A stretch of DNA of 5,180 nucleotides, taken from Rhodocyclaceae bacterium. Its GTDB lineage: Bacteria; Pseudomonadota; Gammaproteobacteria; Burkholderiales; Rhodocyclaceae. Under the pieces are notes generated by a model. The model ran no database searches. It saw only the letters and a list, made by a program, of their open reading frames with translations, and was not told the origin of the DNA. Position 1 is the first letter of the stretch, and the number at the start of each line of letters is the position of its first letter. A program made the translations under genes and the position numbers. Below are positions 1 through 5,180 of the stretch, in pieces. Where the stretch lies: positions 1-5,180 of the forward strand of contig DAIEEM010000169.1 in assembly GCA_027325905.1 (NCBI GenBank), read 5' to 3'.

Positions 1-516
1 GATCAGCCCGACGGCCTGCATGTGGGCGTAGCAGATGGTGGTGCCGACGAATTTGAAGCCGCGCCGCTTGAGGTCTTTCGCCAGGGCGTCGGACAGCGGC
101 GTCGACGCCGGGATTTCGGCCAGCGAGCGCCAGGCGTTGCGGATCGGCCGGCCGTCGACGAAGCGCCACTGGTAGGCGTCGAAGGAGCCGAATTCCTCCT
201 GCACGGCGAGGAAGGCACGGGCATTGGCGACGGTCGCCGCGATCTTGAGCCGGTTCCTGACGATGCCGGCGTCGGCCATGAGGCGGGCGACGTCCGGCGC
301 GCCGTAGCGGGCGATCTTCTGCGCGTCGAAGCCGTCGAGCGCGCGGCGGTAGTTTTCGCGCTTCCTGAGGATGGTCAGCCAGGACAGCCCGGCCTGCGCG
401 CCTTCGAGGATGAGGAACTCGAACAGCTTGCGGTCGTCGTGCAGCGGCACGCCCCATTCGGTGTCGTGATAGGCGACGTAGAGCGGGTCGTCGCCGCACC
501 AGGGGCAGCGCGCCAT
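1..516 (-). CDS. tag: DNA-3-methyladenine glycosylase I (3' end cut by window edge)
   Basis: Base-excision repair enzyme that removes 3-methyladenine from alkylated DNA, leaving an abasic site. The visible 172 residues begin MARCPWCGDDPLYVAYHDTE and end in a segment reading FKFVGTTICYAHMQAVGLI, both typical of Tag. Visible key residues by E. coli Tag numbering are Cys4 and His17 (half of the zinc site), Glu38 (base recognition) and Trp46 (in AGLSW). The remaining zinc ligands, near positions 175-179 of the family, fall beyond the left edge; about 15-20 residues are missing. The ATG at 516 is chosen because it places Cys4 and His17 exactly as in the family. The ribosome site is weak (GGAAAA just upstream). 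The nearest upstream gene on this strand is pat, 342 bp away across two large hairpins. No convincing promoter is seen next to the start, so expression may come by read-through or from inside the hairpin region. Confidence 0.96.
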   Translation of the reverse strand, partial: MARCPWCGDDPLYVAYHDTEWGVPLHDDRKLFEFLILEGAQAGLSWLTILRKRENYRRALDGFDAQKIARYGAPDVARLMADAGIVRNRLKIAATVANARAFLAVQEEFGSFDAYQWRFVDGRPIRNAWRSLAEIPASTPLSDALAKDLKRRGFKFVGTTICYAHMQAVGLI

Positions 517-551
517 GTCAGTTTTCCATGGCGCGTTGCCTCAATGCGCGC

Positions 552-655
552 GCCAAGGGCAACGGGTGGCCGACGCAGCTCCTGTCCTCCGCCGGCGATC
601 TTCGATCGCCTCCTCCGCCTTTACCTCGCTGCGTCGGCCACCCGTCACCCTTGGC
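552..655. repeat. Long hairpin element, copy 1 (28 bp outer stem with nested inner hairpin)
   Basis: Arms 552-579 and 628-655 are reverse complements at 26 of 28 positions; the only mismatches are 560/647 and 561/646. The 48-nt loop (580-627) contains a second perfect hairpin: arms 594-600 (GGCGATC) and 604-610 (GATCGCC) around TTC. The flanking loop blocks at 581-595 and 608-626 recur, inverted, in the loop of copy 2. The second block reads GCCTCCTCCGCCTTTACCT. The function is unknown. It could be a structured RNA, a palindromic mobile remnant, or one half of a BIME-like pair. Confidence 0.85.
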
Positions 656-693
656 TTGATGTTCGGCGAATCCGGCACAACTACCCCGGTTTC

Positions 694-803
694 CGCTCGG
701 GCCGGTGGGGTGCCCTGCTGCGCGTAGGTAAAGGAGGAGGAGGCCGCCGCAGGCGACCGACGGGGGACACGAAGCGTGGCAGGGCACCCCGCCGGCCCGA
801 GCG
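694..803. repeat. Long hairpin element, copy 2 (30 bp outer stem, inverted relative to copy 1)
   Basis: Arms 694-723 and 774-803 pair over 30 positions, 27 as Watson-Crick pairs and three as G-T (706/791, 719/778, 720/777). The 50-nt loop (724-773) has a small inner hairpin: CGCC at 745-748, GCA, GGCG at 752-755. Read on the minus strand, its loop aligns with the plus-strand loop of copy 1. Block 757-771 matches 581-595 at 12 of 15 positions, and 726-744 matches the complement of 608-626 at 18 of 19. The outer and inner stem sequences differ from copy 1 while pairing is kept. The plus-strand loop carries AGGAGG-type purine runs. I do not recognise the family. Confidence 0.85.
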
Positions 804-858
804 TGCTCCCGATGCCGCCGGCTCGAGCGCGCGTTCGTCAGGGCGTACCTGTTTCATT

Positions 859-3558
859 TCAGTTCAGCGCCAGCACGCCGCGCTTCAAGCCGGGGTCGTC
901 GGGATGCGCCGAAACGACGAAGCCGAGGCTGGAGACGAAGGCGATCATGCGCGAGTTCTCGGCGAGAAAGTCGCCGTTCATGTACTTGAGGCCGCGGCTG
1001 CTGGCGGTGTCGATGAGCACGCCCATCAGGCGGCGCGCCAGGCCCTTGCCCTGCCAGGTGTCGGCGACGACGATGGCGAACTCGCAGGATTCGCCGTCCG
1101 GGTTGGTGGCGTAGCGGACGACGCCGACCTCGGTGGCGACGCCGTCCTGCTCGGCCATGGCGACGAAGGCCATTTCGCGGTCGTAGTCGATCTGCGTCAG
1201 GCGCGTCAACTGTGCGATCGACAATTCGCGGATGGTGTTCATGAAGCGGTAGTACTTGGTTTCCGGCGACAGGTGCTTGACGAAGTCCTGCTCCATGTCG
1301 GCGTCTTCCGGCCGGATCGGGCGGATCGACACCGTGGTGCCGTCGGAGGTCTGGTATTTCATGGCCAGGTGCGACGGATAGGGATGGATCGCCATGTGGT
1401 CGTAGCGGCCGGCCGTCAGCGCCAGATTCTCGATGGCGATGCGCGCATCGACGGCGACGGCGCCGTTCTCATCCACGATCAGCGGATTGATGTCCATCTC
1501 GCGGATCCACGGCAGTTCGCAGACCATTTCGGAGACGCGCAGCAGCACGGCTTCCAGCGCTTCCATGCTGACGGCCGGCATGTTGCGGAATTCGCCGAGC
1601 CTGGCCGTGGTGTGCGTCGACGCCAGCATGTCGGCGACGAGGAAGCGGTTCAGCGGCGGCAGGGCGACGGCGCGGTCCTTGCCGGAGGCTTCGATGCCGA
1701 CGCCGCCGGGGCCGAAGATGATGGTCGGGCCGAAGATCTCGTCGCGGATCATGCCGACGATGAGTTCGCGGCCGTTGGCCTTCTGGATCATCGGCTCGAT
1801 GGCGACGCCGTGGATGATGGCGTCGGGGCGGTTCTTCTTCACCTCCTCGATGATCTCGGGATAGGCGTCGCGCACGGCGGCGAGCGAATTGACGTTCAGG
1901 CGCACGCCGCCGGAGTCGGACTTGTGCGTGATGTTGGGCGAATCGATCTTCATCACCACCGGCAGGCCGATTTCCTCGGACAGCACCATGGCTTCGGAGG
2001 GCGAGCGGGCGACGACGGTTTGTGCGATGGGGATGCGGAAGGCCGCCAGCAGGGCTTTCGATTCCATCTCGTTCAAGGCCTTGCGGCCTTCGGCGAGGGC
2101 TGTCTCGATCACCAGCTTGGCCGATTCCAGGCGCGGCGCGACGTGGTCGGAAATCGCCGCCGGCGTCTGCATCAGCAGCTTCTGGTTGCGGTAGTAGGCG
2201 GAGATGTGCGAGAACAGTTCGACCGCCGGTTCGGGCGTGCGGAAGGTCGGCACGCCGGCGCCGCGGAACAGCAGGCGCGCTTCGCGCACCTGTTCTTCGC
2301 CCATCCAGCAGGTGACGATGGGCTTGTCGGTCTTGCGGGCGATCTCGATGACGGCGCGCGCCGCCTGCGTCGGGTCGGTCATCGCCTGCGGCGTCAGGAT
2401 GACGAGGATGCCGTCGACGAGGTCGTCGTCGACGCAGGCCTGCACGGCGGCGCCGTAGCGTGCCGGGTCGGCGTCGCCGACGAGGTCGATGGGGTTGGTC
2501 TTCGACCAGGTGGCCGGCAGCGTTTCGGTGAGCTTGAGCGCGGTGGCCGGCGACAGCTTCGCCAGCGGGATGCCGATGTCTTCGGCGTGGTCGGCGGCCA
2601 TGACGCCGGGGCCGCCGCCGTTGGTGATGATGGCGAGATGGTTGCCGCGCGGGTGAAAATGCGAGAACAGCGCCTGCGCCGCGGCGTACATCTGGGCGAC
2701 GGTGCCCAGGCGCACGACGCCGGCGCGGCGCAGGGCGGCGTCGAAGACGTCGTCGGCGCCGACGACGGCGCCGGTGTGCGACAGGGCGGCCTTCTCGCCG
2801 GCGGGGTGACGGCCGACCTTGATCAGCAGCACCGGCTTGCAGCGTGCCGCCGCGCGCAGCGCGCTCATGAAGCGGCGCGAATTCTTGATGCCTTCGATGT
2901 AGAGGAAGATATTTTCGGTGCGCGGGTCGGCGACCATGTAGTCGAGCACTTCGCCGAAGTCGATGTCGCTTTCGGCGCCGAGCGAAACGACGGTCGAGAA
3001 GCCGACGTTGTAGGGGCGCGCCCAGTCGAGGATGGCGGTGCACAGCGCGCCGGACTGCGAGATGAGGCCGATGGTGCCGGGGACGGCGCTGCCGTGGGCG
3101 AAGGTCAGGTTGATGCCGGCCGACGGCCGCATCAGTCCCAGGCAGTTGGGGCCGAGCAGGCGCAGGCGATGGCGGCGTGCCGATTCCAGCGCCGAGCGCT
3201 CGAGCGCGGTGCCGCGCGGGCCGGCTTCACTGAAGCCGCCGGCGATGATGACGGCATTGCGACAGCCGGCGCGGCCGCAGGCGTCGACGATGGCCGGCAC
3301 GGTCTGGGCCTTGGTGCAGATGACGGCCAGATCGAGCCGCTGCGGGATGCTCTCGACGGAATCGTAGCTCGGCAGGCCGAAGACGGTGTCGTGCTTGGGA
3401 TTGACGAAGAAGACCTTGCCCTGGTAGCCGGCATCGACGTTGTCGAGCATGTTGCGGGCGAGCGTCGCGCCGATGGAGCCGGGCGTTTCGGAAGCGCCGA
3501 TGATGGCGACCGACTTGGGTTCAAAGAGGGGGGTGAGGTAGTGTTGTTCGTAATGCAT
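859..3558 (-). CDS. pat: Pat/YfiQ-type protein lysine acetyltransferase (acyl-CoA synthetase-like region fused to GNAT)
   Basis: Predicted cytosolic enzyme that acetylates lysines of other proteins using acetyl-CoA; acetyl-CoA synthetase is the classic target in enteric bacteria. The 899 residues fit the family (E. coli YfiQ/PatZ is 886). Domain order: CoA-binding Rossmann fold at about 8-135 (SVAIIGASETPGSIG near 17-30), succinyl-CoA-ligase-like domains to about 460, ATP-grasp at about 490-710 (FGPGGVGIEASGKD near 615-628), and GNAT at about 743-885. The GNAT acetyl-CoA loop reads WQGKGLARRL (835-844). Glu826 in CEFAIVV is the likely general base by analogy with Salmonella Pat. His261 in SHTGAVVG lies where ADP-forming acyl-CoA synthetases carry their phosphorylated His, so residual synthetase activity cannot be excluded. 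Start: the family opening MHYEQHYLTPLFEPKSVAII, preceded by AAGAGG (3565-3570) six bases before ATG; the 110-codon upstream extension is low-complexity and runs into the cyclase gene. It lies 139 bp downstream of the cyclase. No cyclic-nucleotide-binding domain is visible. Confidence 0.93.
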   Translation of the reverse strand: MHYEQHYLTPLFEPKSVAIIGASETPGSIGATLARNMLDNVDAGYQGKVFFVNPKHDTVFGLPSYDSVESIPQRLDLAVICTKAQTVPAIVDACGRAGCRNAVIIAGGFSEAGPRGTALERSALESARRHRLRLLGPNCLGLMRPSAGINLTFAHGSAVPGTIGLISQSGALCTAILDWARPYNVGFSTVVSLGAESDIDFGEVLDYMVADPRTENIFLYIEGIKNSRRFMSALRAAARCKPVLLIKVGRHPAGEKAALSHTGAVVGADDVFDAALRRAGVVRLGTVAQMYAAAQALFSHFHPRGNHLAIITNGGGPGVMAADHAEDIGIPLAKLSPATALKLTETLPATWSKTNPIDLVGDADPARYGAAVQACVDDDLVDGILVILTPQAMTDPTQAARAVIEIARKTDKPIVTCWMGEEQVREARLLFRGAGVPTFRTPEPAVELFSHISAYYRNQKLLMQTPAAISDHVAPRLESAKLVIETALAEGRKALNEMESKALLAAFRIPIAQTVVARSPSEAMVLSEEIGLPVVMKIDSPNITHKSDSGGVRLNVNSLAAVRDAYPEIIEEVKKNRPDAIIHGVAIEPMIQKANGRELIVGMIRDEIFGPTIIFGPGGVGIEASGKDRAVALPPLNRFLVADMLASTHTTARLGEFRNMPAVSMEALEAVLLRVSEMVCELPWIREMDINPLIVDENGAVAVDARIAIENLALTAGRYDHMAIHPYPSHLAMKYQTSDGTTVSIRPIRPEDADMEQDFVKHLSPETKYYRFMNTIRELSIAQLTRLTQIDYDREMAFVAMAEQDGVATEVGVVRYATNPDGESCEFAIVVADTWQGKGLARRLMGVLIDTASSRGLKYMNGDFLAENSRMIAFVSSLGFVVSAHPDDPGLKRGVLALN

Positions 3559-3564
3559 GACCGG

Positions 3565-3570
3565 CCTCTT
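3565..3570 (-). promoter_or_regulatory. Ribosome binding site of pat
   Basis: On the minus strand this reads AAGAGG, six bases before the ATG at 3558. It supports that start over the upstream in-frame ATG codons, which lie before the family's conserved N-terminus. Confidence 0.75.
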
Positions 3571-3578
3571 GAGAGCGA

Positions 3579-3593
3579 TGCTGCAACGCAGCA
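3579..3593. promoter_or_regulatory. Perfect short inverted repeat in the pat leader
   Basis: TGCTGC, AAC, GCAGCA on the plus strand: six-base arms around three bases. It lies 20 bp upstream of the pat ATG, between the ribosome site and a candidate -10. It may be a small leader hairpin or an operator; chance is also possible at this length. Confidence 0.35.
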
Positions 3594-3610
3594 AGAATAC
3601 CATCAATGGT
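3594..3610 (-). promoter_or_regulatory. Candidate -10 of pat abutting a 12-bp dyad
   Basis: On the minus strand TATTCT (3599-3594) resembles a -10 box. Immediately upstream, and sharing one base, is the dyad ACCAT-TG-ATGGT (3610-3599). No good -35 lies at 16-18 bp; the best hexamer is TAGCTT at 3622-3617. This would fit an activator-dependent promoter with the dyad as part of a regulator site, but the evidence is thin. The dyad does not match the CRP consensus. Confidence 0.3.
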
Positions 3611-3697
3611 GTTCCCAAGCTAGCCGTCATGCTGCCGGAAAGCAACGCCGTCCGTTTCCCGCACTTGGCGCCGGAGCGGCCGGAAAACGCGTGCCGC

Positions 3698-5041
3698 TCA
3701 GGTCTGCGCCGCGGCCTTTTGCAGGAACAGGCCGAGGGCGCGGTCGGATTTCTGCGCGTGGTCGATGAGCCAGTCGGCGACCACGCACTGGCAGGCGAAA
3801 GCGAGGTAGCGGAAGTCGTCCGCGCCGCTCGTGACCTTGGCGGCGAATTGCCGGTACGACTGGCGCAGGCGGCGGTGCTCGCGCGCATGTTCGAGCAGCG
3901 GCGCGTAGCCCGCCTTCTCCATGAGGTTTTCCTCGAGTTCGAAATGGGCGTCGAGGGCGTCGCCCAGCGCTGCCAGCGCGGCGGCGACGCCGTCGCTACG
4001 GTCGGCGAGCAGCTTCTCGATCAGGGCGTTGGCCGCGGCCGACAGCTTGCGGTGATCGGCGTCGATCGGCGCGATGCCGGTGAGATAGTCGTCGCTCCAC
4101 GGCCGCAGGATGTCGGTCGGCCCGTGAGCGCCGCCGCGGCAGCGCTCGAGGTAGATCCGCGCCGGCCGGTCGTCGGGGGCGAGGTCGAGGCATTGCTGCA
4201 GCATGACGGCGGCGTCGTCGGGGTAGCCGAGGTGCACGCAGGCCAGCGCCGTCTCGAAGAGATTCCGCGTCTTGCGCTTGGCGGCGCGCAGGGCGGGCGG
4301 GTCGGCGTCGAAGACTTCGTAAACCGACTGGATTTCCTGCTTGCCGCGGATCTGCGGCCGGTCGATGAGGCGGATGCCGAACGGCGCCGGATCGTTGAGG
4401 GAGAGCAGCGTGTGTTCGCTGATGAGCAGCGAGACGTCCCATTCGCGCGTGATGCGTTCGAGGCGCGCGGCCAGGTTCACGGCGTCGCCGATAACGGTGA
4501 CGTCCATGCGCGATGCCGAGCCGACGGTGCCTAGCATGACGGTGCCGGTATTGACGCAGATGCCGATGCGGATCGAGACGTAGCCGGCGCGGTGGCGGCC
4601 GGCGTTGTAGATGTCGAGCTGGTTGAGGATGGAAACCGCGCCGCGCAGCGCGTCGTCGGCCGAGGCCGGGAACAGCGCCAGGATGGCGTCGCCGACGTAT
4701 TTGTCGATGACGCCGCCGTTGGCGGCGATCGCCGGCTGCATCTGGGAGAGGTAGGAATTGAGGAAGTTGAAGTTTTCCTGCGGCGAAATCGACTCCGACA
4801 GGTTGGTGAAGTCGCATATGTCGGCGAAGAGGATGGTCATCGGCTGCTCGACCTGGTCGCCCAGGCGCACCTCGCGGATGTCCTCGAAACCCATCAGTTG
4901 CAGGAACTGGCGCGGCACGAAGCGCTCGTACGCGTCCTCCACGCTTTTGAGGCGCTCCAGCGTCGCCTCGTGCGCGGTGACCTCGTCGAGCAGAGTGCGC
5001 CGCGGTGTGGACGCGCCCGGATTGTCGTGTCTTGAATTCAT
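3698..5041 (-). CDS. Class III adenylate/guanylate cyclase with C-terminal hemerythrin domain
   Basis: Predicted cytosolic signalling enzyme making a cyclic nucleotide, most likely cAMP from ATP, under control of a di-iron sensor. Of 447 residues, about 15-45 form a charged, possibly coiled-coil start leading to ERFVPRQFL. The cyclase domain spans about 65-245: metal aspartates Asp74 (LFADICDFT) and Asp118 (DKYVGDAIL) 44 residues apart, base-selecting Lys114 and Thr182, and Asn189/Arg193 (VNLAARLE). Lys with Thr is the adenylate-cyclase pattern of class IIIb. Residues 255-301 look like a TPR-type helical linker. Residues 312-445 are a hemerythrin domain with all seven expected ligands: His330, His366, Glu370, His385, His389, His428, Asp433. 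No signal peptide or membrane segment is seen. The ATG at 5041 is preferred, with GGAAGG at 5055-5060 upstream at a longish 13-base spacing; in-frame ATGs at 5092 and 5107 lie upstream of a candidate promoter and inside the divergent gene. The first gene of the leftward run. Confidence 0.93.
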   Translation of the reverse strand: MNSRHDNPGASTPRRTLLDEVTAHEATLERLKSVEDAYERFVPRQFLQLMGFEDIREVRLGDQVEQPMTILFADICDFTNLSESISPQENFNFLNSYLSQMQPAIAANGGVIDKYVGDAILALFPASADDALRGAVSILNQLDIYNAGRHRAGYVSIRIGICVNTGTVMLGTVGSASRMDVTVIGDAVNLAARLERITREWDVSLLISEHTLLSLNDPAPFGIRLIDRPQIRGKQEIQSVYEVFDADPPALRAAKRKTRNLFETALACVHLGYPDDAAVMLQQCLDLAPDDRPARIYLERCRGGAHGPTDILRPWSDDYLTGIAPIDADHRKLSAAANALIEKLLADRSDGVAAALAALGDALDAHFELEENLMEKAGYAPLLEHAREHRRLRQSYRQFAAKVTSGADDFRYLAFACQCVVADWLIDHAQKSDRALGLFLQKAAAQT

Positions 5042-5064
5042 GAAGTGATTGGAGCCTTCCTGGG

Positions 5065-5070
5065 TAAAAT
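5065..5070 (+). promoter_or_regulatory. Candidate -10 for the methyltransferase gene
   Basis: TAAAAT nine bases before the ATG at 5080. With transcription starting about seven bases downstream of the box, the mRNA would be leaderless or nearly so. This fits the lack of a properly spaced ribosome site (AGGA directly abuts the ATG). No clear -35 is seen at 17 bp. Confidence 0.45.
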
Positions 5071-5074
5071 CATA
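5069..5074 (-). promoter_or_regulatory. Candidate -10 for the cyclase gene
   Basis: On the minus strand this reads TATGAT. It would start transcription near 5062 and give a leader of about 20 bases containing GGAAGG and then the ATG at 5041. It overlaps the rightward TAAAAT box by two bases. No good -35 is visible. Confidence 0.4.
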
Positions 5075-5079
5075 CAGGA

Positions 5080-5180
5080 ATGGATACCTCATCGCCGCAA
5101 TTGCCAAGCCATGACGTGCCTTCCGCCTGGGTGCGGCGCTTTGCCGCGCTGATCCCGGCGGGCGGCGCGGTGCTCGATCT
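5080..5180 (+). CDS. Probable class I SAM-dependent methyltransferase (5' part only)
   Basis: Only the first 33 codons are in the window. The product begins MDTSSPQLPSHDVPSAWVRR and continues FAALIPAGGAVLDL. The pattern of a Trp-Val-x-Arg-Phe helix followed by IPAGGxVLDL is the usual lead into motif I of small class I methyltransferases, where VLDL is normally followed by a Gly-rich SAM-binding loop. That loop lies past the right edge, so the assignment rests on the start of motif I alone. Substrate is unknown. It is divergent from the cyclase, with 38 bp between the two starts, and probably has a leaderless or near-leaderless mRNA. Confidence 0.6.
   Translation, partial: MDTSSPQLPSHDVPSAWVRRFAALIPAGGAVLD

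Larger units (their letters stand above)
517..858. other. Intergenic region between pat and tag, filled by paired inverted hairpin elements
   Basis: This 342 bp gap between two leftward genes holds no convincing gene. Short open frames here run through the hairpin arms and show no protein family. Two long inverted repeats occupy most of it, at 552-655 and 694-803, separated by a 38 bp spacer (656-693). About 55 bp separate the pat stop from the second hairpin, and 35 bp separate the first hairpin from the tag start. Neither hairpin is followed by a run of T on either strand, so they do not look like standard intrinsic terminators. They could still modulate read-through or mRNA stability between pat and tag. 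Confidence 0.8.

Noticed and set aside
724..727. GTAG tetranucleotide as the head of a classical REP sequence
   Set aside because: It lies at the start of the loop of copy 2, not at the foot of a short palindrome, and is not conserved in copy 1.
518..787. 89-codon open frame on the minus strand in the pat-tag gap
   Set aside because: It is composed largely of the two hairpins' arms and loops, has no family resemblance, and its apparent openness is explained by the repeats.
552..803. Hairpins as intrinsic terminators
   Set aside because: Neither stem is followed by a T tract on either strand, and the loops are far too long for a standard terminator.
517..858. CRISPR array
   Set aside because: There are only two copies, in inverted orientation, with no regular direct repeats or spacers.
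22..3768. A 1248-codon open frame on the plus strand, antisense to tag, pat and part of the cyclase gene
   Set aside because: It runs opposite to three well-supported genes, crosses the intergenic hairpins, and its product is rich in repetitive Gly/Ala/Val/Asp/Arg without any recognisable domain. Long antisense open frames of this sort are expected in GC-rich DNA.
3559..3888. 110-codon N-terminal extension of pat
   Set aside because: The extension overlaps the end of the cyclase gene, is Arg/Ser/Pro/Ala-rich with no domain, and precedes the family's conserved start, which has its own AAGAGG ribosome site.
5042..5107. 22-codon upstream extension of the cyclase, starting at 5107
   Set aside because: It would overlap the divergent methyltransferase start and lie upstream of the candidate cyclase promoter; the added residues belong to no domain. 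The start at 5092 cannot be fully excluded.

Overview
This window is GC-rich bacterial chromosome. Base composition, codon use and the gene families suggest a betaproteobacterium, perhaps Rhodocyclales-like; this is an inference from style, not proof. Three genes run leftwards on the minus strand and the start of a fourth runs rightwards from the right edge.

In transcription order on the minus strand: (1) at 5041-3698, a 447-residue class III nucleotide cyclase (all expected catalytic residues present) fused to a TPR-like linker and a C-terminal hemerythrin domain with all seven expected iron ligands; (2) at 3558-859, an 899-residue Pat/YfiQ-type protein, made of an NDP-forming acyl-CoA synthetase-like region followed by a GNAT lysine acetyltransferase; (3) at 516-1, most of tag, DNA-3-methyladenine glycosylase I, cut by the left edge. 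At 5080 a probable class I SAM-dependent methyltransferase starts on the plus strand, divergent from the cyclase. The 38 bp between these two starts holds two overlapping candidate -10 boxes facing opposite ways.

The only long non-coding stretch is 517-858, between pat and tag. It holds two long hairpins (552-655 and 694-803) that are diverged, inverted copies of one element. Each has a 28-30 bp outer stem, an inner stem-loop, and two conserved loop blocks. The stems differ between copies but both stay paired, which suggests selection on structure. I do not recognise the family; it is the best candidate here for something undescribed.

Possible link between genes: the hemerythrin domain would sense oxygen, redox state or iron and set cyclase output. 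Its downstream neighbour belongs to a protein-acetyltransferase family that is tied to cAMP in other bacteria (by CRP control in E. coli, by a fused cyclic-nucleotide domain in mycobacteria). The adjacency therefore suggests an oxygen/redox to cAMP to protein acetylation circuit, but the sequence alone does not show it. tag looks like a housekeeping repair gene.
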